Below are positions 37,089 to 45,912 of a stretch of 64,000 nucleotides of DNA, piece after piece. The position numbers and the translations under genes were made by a program. Source of the DNA: Mycolicibacterium neoaurum VKM Ac-1815D (GTDB lineage: Bacteria; Actinomycetota; Actinomycetes; Mycobacteriales; Mycobacteriaceae); the NCBI RefSeq assembly GCF_000317305.3, contig NC_023036.2, forward strand, positions 5,084,001 through 5,148,000, read 5' to 3'. Within the stretch, counting starts at the first letter, position 1. Each line of letters opens with the position of its first letter. Under the pieces are notes generated by a model that searched no databases, was not told the origin of the DNA, and saw only the letters and a list, made by a program, of their open reading frames with translations.

Positions 37089-38036
37089 ATGAGGATTCTC
37101 GTCACCGGTGGAGCCGGCTTCCTTGGATCGAACCTGTGCACCGTGCTCGTCGGACGTGGGGACACGGTGTTCTGCATCGACGATCTGTCGACCGGCCGCC
37201 GCGCGAATCTGGAACACCTCTTCACCTCACCCCAGTTCACCTTCATCGAAGACACAGTTCTGGAACCGATCTCTTTGACCGAAAGCGTCGACGGCGTCGT
37301 ACATCTGGCCAGTCCGGCCTCGCCACCGGCATACCTCGAACGACCGATCTTCACCTTGCGCACCGGCTCGGAAGGCACCCGCAACGCGCTCGACTTCGCA
37401 CTTGCGCAATCGGCCCGCTTCGTCCTGGCCTCGACCAGCGAGGTCTATGGCGACCCGCTGGTCCATCCGCAATCAGAGGACTACTGGGGCAATGTCAACC
37501 CGCTCGGCCCGCGCAGCGTCTACGACGAGGCGAAGCGCTATGCAGAATCGTTGACCACCGCCTACCGCACCTCGCACGGAGTGGACACCGGGATCGTGCG
37601 CATCTTCAACACCTACGGACCCGGGATGCGCTCCGACGACGGGCGGGTCGTGACCAACTTCATCGACCAGGCACTGCGTTGCGCACCCCTCACGGTCTTC
37701 GGCGACGGCAGCCAGACCCGGAGCCTGTGCTACGTGGACGACCTCGTCCGGGGATTGGTGGCGATGCTCGACTCGCACGAACAGGGGCCGATCAACCTGG
37801 GCAACCCAACCGAGCTCACGGTGCACCAGATCGCAGATTTGGTAGCCGAATTGGTGGGCTCGTCGTCCGAGATCGAGCGCCACCCGCTCCCCGAGGACGA
37901 TCCCACCCGCCGCAAGCCCGACATCACCAGGGCCCGCCAAGTACTCGGGTGGAACCCCGAGGTCGACCTGCGGGACGGGCTCGCGCGCACCATCGAGTGG
38001 CATATCGCGACGATGCAGGAGATCCGCGCATCATGA
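37089..38036 (+). CDS. UDP-glucuronate decarboxylase / UDP-xylose synthase-like epimerase
   Basis: A 315-residue extended SDR. NAD motif GGAGFLG is at 7-13 and the catalytic Y145-x3-K149 lies in SVYDEAKRYAE. The segments ASTSEVYGDPLVHPQ and FNTYGPGM are characteristic of UDP-xylose synthases, which decarboxylate UDP-glucuronate. Directly downstream of ugd, it would complete UDP-glucose to UDP-xylose. AGAGGAAA precedes the ATG. Plain 4-epimerase activity (GalE-like) is the alternative, but the motifs favour decarboxylation. Its stop overlaps the next start (ATGA). Confidence 0.85.
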   Translation: MRILVTGGAGFLGSNLCTVLVGRGDTVFCIDDLSTGRRANLEHLFTSPQFTFIEDTVLEPISLTESVDGVVHLASPASPPAYLERPIFTLRTGSEGTRNALDFALAQSARFVLASTSEVYGDPLVHPQSEDYWGNVNPLGPRSVYDEAKRYAESLTTAYRTSHGVDTGIVRIFNTYGPGMRSDDGRVVTNFIDQALRCAPLTVFGDGSQTRSLCYVDDLVRGLVAMLDSHEQGPINLGNPTELTVHQIADLVAELVGSSSEIERHPLPEDDPTRRKPDITRARQVLGWNPEVDLRDGLARTIEWHIATMQEIRAS

Positions 38037-39571
38037 GTACGCCGGGAAGTACCGCCGACAAGCGGGTCCAGGTGGCCGATACCGGGCGAGGGCCGACACT
38101 GGATGCCGCGCCATCGCCGCGCACCGACCTCACCCGTCCGCGGTGGCAGGAGCGCTATGCCGCCACCCTGCGCATCACCGACGCCATCGTGGTGTGCGCG
38201 GCAGTGGCATTCGCGCAGTATGTTCGCTTCGGCCTGCCGCCCTTCGTCACCGGACACGAAAATCGTTATGCGACCGCATGTTCGGTCTTGACCGTCATCA
38301 TCTGGTTGTCGCTGCTGGCCGGGTTCCGGGCCAGGTGCACGCGGATCATCGGCAGGGGCATGGAAGAGTACCGGCGCGCGGTCGAGGCGTCCATCTGGAC
38401 GTTCGGGGCCATCGCGATGACGGAGTACATCTTCCATCTCGAGATCGCCAGAGGCTACCTCGCGGTGGCGCTTCCCGCAGGCATCTTCGGGCTGGTGGTC
38501 AGCAGGTGGCTGGCGCGCCGATATGTGGCACGTAAGCGCACCGACGGGAGCTATCAGACCACGGTGTTCGTCGTCGGGAACAGTGACGCGGTGACGGGCC
38601 TGGCAAACGACCTCACCCGGCGGCCGGCCGACGGATTCCGCGTGGTGGGTGCCTGCATTCCGGGCAGCCGGGCCTCGGGGGACCACCATCTGATCGTCCG
38701 TGGCGAACAGATACCCATCGTCGGCGGCGGAAGCTGTGATCTGACGGTGTTGGAGGAGCTGATCCGTACGTTCGGCGCCGACACACTGGCGGTGGTCGGC
38801 ACCGAACACCTCGGGGTGCAACAGATCCGCAAGCTCATCTGGAAGCTGGAACCCCTCGGCGTCGAACTGCTGGTGTCCCCGGGGGTCACGGATGTCGCGG
38901 GTTCCCGGATGACCATGCTGCCGGTAGCCGGACTGCCCCTGCTGCACATCGAGAAGCCGCAGTATCGGGGTGCGGAGCGGTTCCAGAAGCGGGCCTTCGA
39001 CATTTGCTTCGCCTCCGCAGCGCTGACTGTCGCGTTACCGGTACTGCTGATCGCGGCTGCCGCCATCAAACTGACCAGCCCCGGCCCCGTCTTCTACGCG
39101 TCGGAGCGAATCGGGTTCGGCGGAAAGGCATTCCATATGCTGAAACTGCGCACGATGGTGCAGGATGCCGACAAGAAGCTTGTCAGCCTGATGGGAAGCA
39201 ACGAGTGCGACGGGCAACTGTTCAAGATCAAGAACGATCCCCGGGTGACGCCGGTCGGGCGGATACTGAGACGGTTCAGCATCGATGAGCTGCCACAGTT
39301 CATCAACGTCCTGCGACGCGACATGAGCGTGGTCGGACCGCGGCCCCTGTTCTGGATCCAGGACGAGGAGGACGACAGTGATTCGCTGCGCCGACTGCTG
39401 GTGAAGCCCGGGATCACGGGGCTCTGGCAGGTCAGCGGCCGATCCGACCTGGCGTGGGAGGACGCGATCCGCCTTGATCTCTCCTACGTCGACAACTGGT
39501 CGATGGCCGGCGATCTGCTGATCATCACGAAGACCCTGCGCGCGGTGTTCCGGCATGGCGGGGCGTACTGA
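38033..39571 (+). CDS. Polyprenyl-phosphate glycosyl-1-phosphate transferase (exopolysaccharide initiation)
   Basis: A 512-residue WbaP/CpsE-type membrane enzyme. Four or five N-terminal hydrophobic segments (about 45-170) precede a CoA-binding-like Rossmann region (TTVFVVGNSD...). The catalytic bacterial sugar transferase domain starts near residue 325 (KRAFDICFASAALTVALPVLL; then SERIGFGGKAFHMLKLRTM; RRFSIDELPQFINVL; MSVVGPRP; PGITGLWQVSGRSD). It transfers a sugar-1-phosphate from a nucleotide sugar to undecaprenyl or decaprenyl phosphate, starting repeat-unit assembly at the inner membrane. The ATG at 38033 overlaps the previous stop. Confidence 0.92.
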   Translation: MSTPGSTADKRVQVADTGRGPTLDAAPSPRTDLTRPRWQERYAATLRITDAIVVCAAVAFAQYVRFGLPPFVTGHENRYATACSVLTVIIWLSLLAGFRARCTRIIGRGMEEYRRAVEASIWTFGAIAMTEYIFHLEIARGYLAVALPAGIFGLVVSRWLARRYVARKRTDGSYQTTVFVVGNSDAVTGLANDLTRRPADGFRVVGACIPGSRASGDHHLIVRGEQIPIVGGGSCDLTVLEELIRTFGADTLAVVGTEHLGVQQIRKLIWKLEPLGVELLVSPGVTDVAGSRMTMLPVAGLPLLHIEKPQYRGAERFQKRAFDICFASAALTVALPVLLIAAAAIKLTSPGPVFYASERIGFGGKAFHMLKLRTMVQDADKKLVSLMGSNECDGQLFKIKNDPRVTPVGRILRRFSIDELPQFINVLRRDMSVVGPRPLFWIQDEEDDSDSLRRLLVKPGITGLWQVSGRSDLAWEDAIRLDLSYVDNWSMAGDLLIITKTLRAVFRHGGAY

Positions 39572-39572
39572 A

Positions 39573-41024
39573 ATGTCCAGCGAAGCAGCGCACTTCACCG
39601 CCGCAACCGACCAGCCGTATGTCTACACCCGCAAGGAGCTGGCCGAGCCGGACTGGCGGCGGTACCCGGGCTGGGCTGCGGTCACCGAGGCGCAGTGGCA
39701 GGATCCGCAGTGGCAGCGCGCACATTCGGTCAAGAACATCGCGCAACTCCGGGCTGTGATGGGGCATCTGCTCGACGATCGGTTCTATGAAGACCTGATT
39801 GCCGACCAGCAGCAGCGCGCCACCATGCAGATGTTGCTGCCCCCGCAGATGCTCAACACCATGGCTCCGCACTGCGGGCCCGAACGCCGGGGTATCGCCG
39901 AGGCCTTCTATGCCGATCCCATCCGGCGCTACATGCTGCCCGTGCTCAGCGACCGCGATCCGGAATGGGTCTCGCACCCCTACGCCGAACGAGACTCGCT
40001 GCACGAGGCCGACATGTGGGTGGTGGAGGGCCTGACCCACAGGTACCCGACCAAGGTGCTCGCCGAGCTGGTGTCCACCTGCCCGCAGTACTGCGGGCAC
40101 TGCACGCGCATGGATCTGGTCGGCAAGTCCACGCCGGCGGTCACCAAGTCCACCCTGCCCCTGCTGTCGGCCGACCGGCAGGACCGCATGCTCAGCTATC
40201 TGCGGGCCACTCCCACCGTGCGTGATGTCGTGGTGTCCGGTGGAGATCTCGCCAACGTCCCCTGGCCGCGGCTGGAGGCGTTCATCGCCCAGCTGCTGGA
40301 TATCGACACCATCCGCGACATCCGGCTGGCCACCAAGGCGCTTGCTGCACTGCCGCAGCACTGGCTGCAACCCAAGGTGGTCGACGGAATCAATCGCCTC
40401 GCGCTGACGGCGGCGGCTCGCGGGGTGAATCTGGCGCTGCACACCCACATCAACCACGTCCAGTCGGTGACACCGCTGGTCGCGGCGGCGGCTCGGACAC
40501 TCATCGACGCCGGCCTCCGGGACGTACGCAACCAAGGCGTGTTGATGCGCGGGGTGAACGCCACCGCCGACGACCTGCTCGACCTGTGCTTCGCACTGCA
40601 GGGCGAAGCCAACATCGTGCCGTACTACTTCTATCTCTGCGACATGATCCCCCACGCCGAGCACTGGCGTACCTCGTTGGCGGAGGCCCAGCAGCTTCAG
40701 CTGGCGATCATGGGGTATCTGCCGGGGTTCGCCACTCCTCGGCTCGTGTGCGACGTTCCCTACGTCGGTAAGCGGTGGGTACATCAGATGGTGAAATACG
40801 ACCGCGAACTGGGCATCTCGTACTGGAACAAGAACTACCGCACCGGTCTGGAGCTGGCCGATGCCGACGCGCTGAGCCGTGTCTACCCGTTCTACGATCC
40901 GATCGGCAGCCTGCCGGCATCCGGGCAGGCATGGTGGCGCGCGAATTGGGATCGCGCCGAGGACGATATCCCGCCTGCCGATGACACCGCGGCCGAACAC
41001 GAGTCTGTGCGACTACCCGCCTGA
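39573..41024 (+). CDS. Lysine 2,3-aminomutase-like radical SAM/PLP enzyme
   Basis: A 483-residue radical SAM protein. The cluster motif is C170-x3-C174-x2-C177, SGGD at 222-225 binds SAM, and the PLP lysine aligns to K400 in DVPYVGK. The two aspartates that bind the lysine side-chain amine in clostridial KamA (D293, D330) align with D357 (YLCD) and D394 (VCDVP) at the same 37-residue spacing, supporting L-lysine to beta-lysine conversion. The C-terminal zinc cysteines of KamA are missing and the N-terminus is longer. Start 39573 lies one base after the preceding stop, within the glycan operon. Glutamate mutase activity is disfavoured by the aspartates; a paralogous substrate is possible. Confidence 0.85.
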   Translation: MSSEAAHFTAATDQPYVYTRKELAEPDWRRYPGWAAVTEAQWQDPQWQRAHSVKNIAQLRAVMGHLLDDRFYEDLIADQQQRATMQMLLPPQMLNTMAPHCGPERRGIAEAFYADPIRRYMLPVLSDRDPEWVSHPYAERDSLHEADMWVVEGLTHRYPTKVLAELVSTCPQYCGHCTRMDLVGKSTPAVTKSTLPLLSADRQDRMLSYLRATPTVRDVVVSGGDLANVPWPRLEAFIAQLLDIDTIRDIRLATKALAALPQHWLQPKVVDGINRLALTAAARGVNLALHTHINHVQSVTPLVAAAARTLIDAGLRDVRNQGVLMRGVNATADDLLDLCFALQGEANIVPYYFYLCDMIPHAEHWRTSLAEAQQLQLAIMGYLPGFATPRLVCDVPYVGKRWVHQMVKYDRELGISYWNKNYRTGLELADADALSRVYPFYDPIGSLPASGQAWWRANWDRAEDDIPPADDTAAEHESVRLPA

Positions 41025-41067
41025 CCCCAGGCCACACCACATGCAGCCGGAAGGAACCGAACGGGCA

Positions 41068-42027
41068 ATGGACGATGCGTATGGCGGCAGGTGCGATGAA
41101 CCGCAGGCTCAGCACGTCGCTGCGGCCCGAAGTCCCGCTGTGACAAAGACGTCGGTGCTGGGCTCCGGGAAAGCGGACGGCGTGCACGTCGAGTTGTCTC
41201 CGATCATGGACGACGACGTGGCCGGGGTCGCAGCATTCCTGCACGCCAACCTCAATGACCGGGTCCCGTGGGAACAGGCGTGCTCGACAGTGCCGTGGAA
41301 GGTCGACGCACCCAACTACGGATTCATGCTCTGGGACGGCCGGCGGGTCGTCGGCGCGTTGCTGGCCCTGTATTCGGAACGGCTCGTGAACGGCCGGGTG
41401 GAGCGGTTCTGCAACATGGGGTCCTGGTGTGTGCTGCCGGAGTTCCGGTCGCGCAGCATGTCGCTGCTACAAGCACTGCTCGCGCAGGAGGACTACCACT
41501 TCACGGTGCTGACCGCCGATGTGCAGCCCCAGGAGATCCTGGCTTGGTGGGGATTTCGGTACCTCGATACGGCCGCGGTACTCATCCCGAATCTGCCGTG
41601 GCCCACCGTCCCGGGACTGACCACCATCATCTCCGATCCCGCGGTCATCGAAAGAACCCTCACCGGAACCGAACTCGCCCTCTACATCGACCACGCGCAG
41701 GCACTTGCCGCACACCATCTCGTGCTGACCCGTGGTTCGCGTCATTGCTACGTCATGTATCGGCGGTCGAGATACAAAGATCAACCGGTCGCGATGCTGC
41801 TGCACGTCAGCAATCCCGATCTGCTGCGCCACGCCGTGGCACCGCTGACCCGCCACCTGCTGGTCCGCCACCGGCTGCTGGCGACCCTCGCCGAACTTCG
41901 GACCATCGGGCACAAGCCGCCGTTGGCGCTCAGCTTGACGAACTGGCCCAAGATGTTCCGCAGCGCCGGCTTGGAACCCGGGCAGATCGACGACCTCTAC
42001 AGCGAGCTCGTGTGTGTGCCCTGGTAG
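41068..42027 (+). CDS. GNAT-fold acyltransferase
   Basis: A 319-residue protein with an N-terminal GNAT-like domain: VELSPIMDDDVAGVAAFLHANL at about 50, then NYGFMLWDGRRVVGALLALYS, NMGSWCVLPEFRSRSMSLLQALL (position of the acetyl-CoA loop) and WWGFRYLDTAA. The C-terminal half is unassigned. It would acylate an amine; being next to the aminomutase it recalls the beta-lysine acetyltransferase pairing (AblA/AblB), but the protein is longer and similar GNAT genes also occur in polysaccharide loci. ATG 41068 was chosen because GGAAGGAA lies about 11 bases upstream; ATG 41041 is the alternative. Confidence 0.65.
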   Translation: MDDAYGGRCDEPQAQHVAAARSPAVTKTSVLGSGKADGVHVELSPIMDDDVAGVAAFLHANLNDRVPWEQACSTVPWKVDAPNYGFMLWDGRRVVGALLALYSERLVNGRVERFCNMGSWCVLPEFRSRSMSLLQALLAQEDYHFTVLTADVQPQEILAWWGFRYLDTAAVLIPNLPWPTVPGLTTIISDPAVIERTLTGTELALYIDHAQALAAHHLVLTRGSRHCYVMYRRSRYKDQPVAMLLHVSNPDLLRHAVAPLTRHLLVRHRLLATLAELRTIGHKPPLALSLTNWPKMFRSAGLEPGQIDDLYSELVCVPW

Positions 42028-42065
42028 CCGGCCGTCGGCTTCCCGACCCGAAACCTGGACCGCAC

Positions 42066-43214
42066 ATGGCCCAGGATGAACAGGCACGCCTACAAGCTGT
42101 GCCGGCGCATCCCGGAGACGTCGTCTTCAGCGTCGAACCCATCGACACACTCGACGGGCTGGAACGGGAATGGCGCCGACTGGAGGTCGAGGCCGCACCA
42201 TCATTCTTCCTGTCCTGGCAGTGGATCGGCACCCTGCTCGAGATGGTCCCGCCGAGCGCGATGCCGCGCGTCCTGCGGGGCACGGCGGACGGCCGGACCG
42301 TGGCACTTGCCGTGCTCGGGGACGCCCAGATCAGGCGGCACCATATCGTGCGCGCCCGTCGGTGGGTTCTCAACGCCACCGGGGATCCCCGGCTCGACTG
42401 CATCTTCCCGGAGCACAACGGTCTGTTGGCCGACCCGGACGTGGGCTGGGAGGGGCTGATCGAGGCGTTCTGTGCCACAACAGGAGTCGATGAGATCAGC
42501 TTCCCGGGCATTGCCACTCCCCCGCCGGCAGCCCTGGTCGAGGAACGCGGTCTGCTCCGGGAGGAGCGGCCGGAGTCGTCGTTCGCCGTGGACCTGGGCA
42601 CGCTGTCGGCCAGTGGTGGCGACATCACCGCGATCCTGAGCCCCAATGCCCGGTCACAGCTGCGCCGGGCATTGCGCAAGCTCGACCCGGTCACGATCGA
42701 AGCGGCGTCCGACGAGCAGCAGGCACTTGACTTCTTCCGGATGCTCAAGGAACTGCACATTCCCTGGTGGGAGCAGCGCGGACTGCCGCACGCATTCGTG
42801 CACCCGTTCTTCGAGCGTTTCCACGAGCGTCTCATCGAACGTGGGTTCGCCGAGGGCGCCGTCGAACTGCTCCGGGTACAGAGCGGCGACCGGACGCTGG
42901 GCGTGCTCTACAACTTCCGCCGTGGCAATCGGATCTACGCCTACCAGAGCGGTTTCGTGCACCCACGGGCGCATGAGCGGCCCGGAGTCATCGCCCATGC
43001 TCTGGCCATCAAGAAGGCGTGGCAGGACGGTGCCGAGATCTACGACTTCATGGCCGGCGAGAATCGGCTGAAGCGCAGCTTCGGCAACCGCACCGAGACG
43101 CTGTCGTGGACGGTCGTCCAGAAGCCACGGCTCCGATTCCGCATCGAACATCGAGCACTCGGCGGGTCCCGATCGGCCAAGAAGAAAGCGAACACCGGTC
43201 ATGAATTTGCTTGA
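42066..43214 (+). CDS. CelD/BcsL-type GNAT acyltransferase
   Basis: A 382-residue protein of the GNAT-like family found in polysaccharide operons (CelD, BioF2/FemAB-related). Typical blocks are SFFLSWQWIGTLLEM near residue 50, a central region ending in LSPNARSQLRRALRKL, LGVLYNFRRGNRIYAYQSGF and IYDFMAGENRLKRSFG near the C-terminus. Such proteins transfer acyl or aminoacyl groups to sugars or peptidoglycan precursors. In this operon it could attach a group, possibly beta-lysine, to the repeat unit; that is inference. It ends 14 bp inside the next gene. No strong ribosome site is seen at ATG 42066. Confidence 0.78.
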   Translation: MAQDEQARLQAVPAHPGDVVFSVEPIDTLDGLEREWRRLEVEAAPSFFLSWQWIGTLLEMVPPSAMPRVLRGTADGRTVALAVLGDAQIRRHHIVRARRWVLNATGDPRLDCIFPEHNGLLADPDVGWEGLIEAFCATTGVDEISFPGIATPPPAALVEERGLLREERPESSFAVDLGTLSASGGDITAILSPNARSQLRRALRKLDPVTIEAASDEQQALDFFRMLKELHIPWWEQRGLPHAFVHPFFERFHERLIERGFAEGAVELLRVQSGDRTLGVLYNFRRGNRIYAYQSGFVHPRAHERPGVIAHALAIKKAWQDGAEIYDFMAGENRLKRSFGNRTETLSWTVVQKPRLRFRIEHRALGGSRSAKKKANTGHEFA

Positions 43215-43977
43215 AAGACGCGTCGACACGCTCGATCCCAGGTTGAGCGCGGAGCTGCGCGGGCTCAAACTACGGCTTCACCGAAACCGGCTGTGCGATG
43301 TCATCCGCCGGTGCGCCGTACCCGGCCGATCGGTGCTGGACATCGGCGCCAATCGCGGCGTCTACACCTGGATGATGTCGCGTCTTGTCGGGCCGGACGG
43401 CACCGTCCATTCGTTCGAGCCCTACCCGGCCAACGTCGAGCGGTTGAACGCGCTGTCGACGACCCGAGCGAACATCACCGTGTATCCGGTGGCGCTGTCG
43501 GACAGCGACGGCGAGGCGACACTGCACGTCCCGCGACATCACCGGCGCGACATCGACGCGCTGGCCAGTCTCAGGACGACCGCCATCGATGAGCGGTTCG
43601 TGCCGGTGCAGGTCGAGAAACGCAGACTCGACAGCGTGCTCCCGTCCAGCGCGCGCCCGCTCGGATTCGTGAAATGTGATGTCGAGGGTCATGAGGACGA
43701 GGTCGTCGACGGCGCATGGCACACCATCACCAGGGACAGGCCAACGATGGCCATCGAGATCGAGCAACGGCACCGCCAGGCTCCGGTCACCGATCTCATC
43801 GGGCGCATCATCGAGGTGGGTTACGACTGCTTCTTCCTCGACGAGGACGGCACCCATCCCATCGCCGAGTTCGACATCGAGCAACACCAGCTGACCTATC
43901 TGACCGCGGAGTTCGTACCGCATGCGATGCCCCGCGGCTACGTGAACAACTTCCTGTTCTTCCCGAAATCAGACTGA
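43201..43977 (+). CDS. FkbM-family SAM-dependent methyltransferase
   Basis: A 258-residue methyltransferase. The SAM-binding motif is VLDIGANRGVYTWMMS (about 44-59), followed by HSFEPYPANVERL, the FkbM signature KCDVEGHEDEVVDGA near residue 160 and a C-terminal NNFLFFPKSD. FkbM enzymes O-methylate sugars or polyketides; here the probable acceptor is a glycan hydroxyl. The start overlaps the previous gene by 14 bp. Confidence 0.88.
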   Translation: MNLLERRVDTLDPRLSAELRGLKLRLHRNRLCDVIRRCAVPGRSVLDIGANRGVYTWMMSRLVGPDGTVHSFEPYPANVERLNALSTTRANITVYPVALSDSDGEATLHVPRHHRRDIDALASLRTTAIDERFVPVQVEKRRLDSVLPSSARPLGFVKCDVEGHEDEVVDGAWHTITRDRPTMAIEIEQRHRQAPVTDLIGRIIEVGYDCFFLDEDGTHPIAEFDIEQHQLTYLTAEFVPHAMPRGYVNNFLFFPKSD

Positions 43978-43986
43978 AAAGCACCC

Positions 43987-44796
43987 ATGATGCGCCTACG
44001 TGCCCACCGTACTTCCAGTGCCGTGATCGCGACGGCCGTAGCCATCGCCATTTCTACCGCACCGCAAGCGGGCGCGCGCACGCTGTTCGTCGGCGACTAC
44101 TCCACCGGGGATTTCTCCCAGTGGCCGACCGTGCAGGTCAAAGGATACAACGACAGCGGGGGCGATTTCGTCCCCGACTATTCCGCCCGTGTCGTCCCCG
44201 ACGCCGTCAAAGGACGCGCCGCGCGTTTCGAGGTCCGGCCCGGGGACAAGCCTCCGTTCGGTGGCGGTGAACGCGCCGAGGTACAGGGCGGCTCCGGAAC
44301 CGGCGGCGTCGAGGGACAGACGTGCTGGTATCAGTTCTCCACCAAGTTCGACGTGTCGTTCCCGTTGAACCACGCCGATCTGGGCTGGGGGGTCACCAAC
44401 CAGTGGCATGCCTATGCCGGAGGCAGTCCACCGGTCAGTTGGACTGTGGACATGGAGAACGGTCAGTGGTCACTGACCATCGAGAAGCAGGCCGCGCCGG
44501 GCGCCTACCTTGAGCAGTTCTCGATCTTCGACACGCCGCTGGATGTCGGGCAGTGGCACGACGTGGCCATGCAGATCCACTGGTCGTCCTCCGACGATGA
44601 CGGTTGGATACGCCTGTGGCACAACGGAGCACGGCAGGATTTTCGCGACGGCTCGGATACCTTCCAGGTGCGCACCCTGATTCCCGGGGCGAGCGCTGTC
44701 TACTACAAGGAGGGCATGTACCGGGAGCCCTCAGACTCCACGGACATCGTCTACCATTCCGGATTCCGCTCCTCGGACGCCGAACCGTTGCCCTGA
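43987..44796 (+). CDS. Secreted polysaccharide lyase-like protein
   Basis: A 269-residue exported protein. A signal peptide (MMRLRAHRTSSAVIATAVAI...STAPQAGA, cleavage near residue 30) precedes a beta-jelly-roll domain: GDKPPFGGGERAEVQG, QTCWYQFSTKFDVSF, WTVDMENGQWSLTIEK, GQWHDVAMQIHWS, then STDIVYHSGFR. This pattern fits the heparin-lyase-I/glucuronan-lyase group (Polysacc_lyase, PL20-like), which cleaves uronate polymers by beta-elimination. It could trim the polymer made by this locus, and so suggests a glucuronate-containing product. The last 66 bp overlap the convergent deacetylase gene. Confidence 0.75.
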   Translation: MMRLRAHRTSSAVIATAVAIAISTAPQAGARTLFVGDYSTGDFSQWPTVQVKGYNDSGGDFVPDYSARVVPDAVKGRAARFEVRPGDKPPFGGGERAEVQGGSGTGGVEGQTCWYQFSTKFDVSFPLNHADLGWGVTNQWHAYAGGSPPVSWTVDMENGQWSLTIEKQAAPGAYLEQFSIFDTPLDVGQWHDVAMQIHWSSSDDDGWIRLWHNGARQDFRDGSDTFQVRTLIPGASAVYYKEGMYREPSDSTDIVYHSGFRSSDAEPLP

Positions 44797-45912
44797 AGGC
44801 ACCGGTCCGGCGACGGCGGCACCGATTCGCCGGCGTGCGACCGCACCCCGCAGACGTGGCCTGCGCAGTTCGAAACCGGAGATCTTGAGGCGATACAACG
44901 CCAGTGAGTGGTTGCTCCCGATTCCGATGCGGGGCAGCGCAAGCGGATCGGAATCGGCGTCTGCGAATCCGTGTGTCGTCGAGAGCGCCCAGCGGACTCC
45001 GTTGCGACGCAGCGCACCCTTCGCACGCATGTCGAAGTCCTGCACACCACCGTTCGGGTACGCGAAGATGGTCGGTTCATTGCCCGTTTCTCGCTCCACG
45101 ACCAGGCAGGATTCCGAGATCTCGTGGTCCACCTTGTTGTCGGTGCACCGCGAGAGGATCGGATGCGTGACGGTGTGCGGGTACAGCGATACCAGGCCGT
45201 CCCGGGCCAGCATGCGCGCCTCGTCCCAGGACAGCATCTCGAACGGACCCCCACGGGCGTCGATGTCCGCGCCGAGTTCGGCGACGAGCCAGTCGACCCG
45301 CGCGATGCGTTCGGCATCGGGCAACTGTTTGAAGTGCTGGACAACCGTGTTGCGCACCTCGGTGCGATCGGTGACGTTGCGCAGCGAGTAGCGGCCGAGT
45401 CCCACGGGACCGAGGTCGATTTCGGTCACCGCGGTGTGTGCGAACGCAATCCAGAGTTGGTCGGGCCAGAGCGCCTCGCCGGTGCCCATCGGCCCGGTGG
45501 CGAGGAAGACCGCCGCGGGTAGTCCGAGGTCGCGCAGTACCGGCGCGGCGTGGATCGCGAGATTGCGGGTACCGTCGTCGAAGGTCAGCGTCGCCGCCCG
45601 GCGCGGCAATGTACCGTCATGGAGGCGCTCAAGCGCCTCCTGCAGGGGCAGGACGTGAAAGTGCCGGCGGAGGTATCCCAACTGACGCCGAAGCGTGGCG
45701 GCGTCATGCACGTAATCACAGGCCGGCGAGAGTGGTTCGCCCTCCACACCGTGGAACATGAGGATCGCGAGCCTGCCCGAATTCTTCCACCGCGCGAACG
45801 CCGGAACGCCTGCGGCACAGAGCATCCGCGCCGCCAGCAGCTTCATCCGCGCACGGCGGGCGGCCGTGTCCTCTGCCCCGGCACTTTCGGGCCGCGTTGG
45901 CTCGGTGATCAT
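44731..45912 (-). CDS. Polysaccharide deacetylase (NodB-like, CE4)
   Basis: A 393-residue protein. NodB motif 1 is TLTFDDGTRN and motif 2 is HTVTHP (H-x3-H), the zinc ligands of CE4 deacetylases; ILMFHGVEGEPLSP near the N-terminus is typical of this group in polysaccharide loci. It would remove N- or O-acetyl groups from the glycan. No clear signal peptide is seen, though a hydrophobic patch (LLAARMLCAAGVPAFA) is near the start. ATG 45912 overlaps the upstream stop (ATGA). The C-terminal 20 or so residues are encoded antisense to the lyase gene and look non-conserved. It is the last gene of the minus-strand operon. Confidence 0.88.
   Translation of the reverse strand: MITEPTRPESAGAEDTAARRARMKLLAARMLCAAGVPAFARWKNSGRLAILMFHGVEGEPLSPACDYVHDAATLRRQLGYLRRHFHVLPLQEALERLHDGTLPRRAATLTFDDGTRNLAIHAAPVLRDLGLPAAVFLATGPMGTGEALWPDQLWIAFAHTAVTEIDLGPVGLGRYSLRNVTDRTEVRNTVVQHFKQLPDAERIARVDWLVAELGADIDARGGPFEMLSWDEARMLARDGLVSLYPHTVTHPILSRCTDNKVDHEISESCLVVERETGNEPTIFAYPNGGVQDFDMRAKGALRRNGVRWALSTTHGFADADSDPLALPRIGIGSNHSLALYRLKISGFELRRPRLRGAVARRRIGAAVAGPVPSGQRFGVRGAESGMVDDVRGV

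Noticed and set aside
37052..38032. N-terminal extension of the sugar transferase gene to 839 codons
   Set aside because: The extra part is a shadow of the UDP-xylose synthase gene; membrane segments start after ATG 38033.
41268..42065. N-terminal extension of the CelD-like gene by 266 codons
   Set aside because: It is out of frame with, and overlaps, the GNAT gene at 41068-42027; CelD homology begins at ATG 42066.
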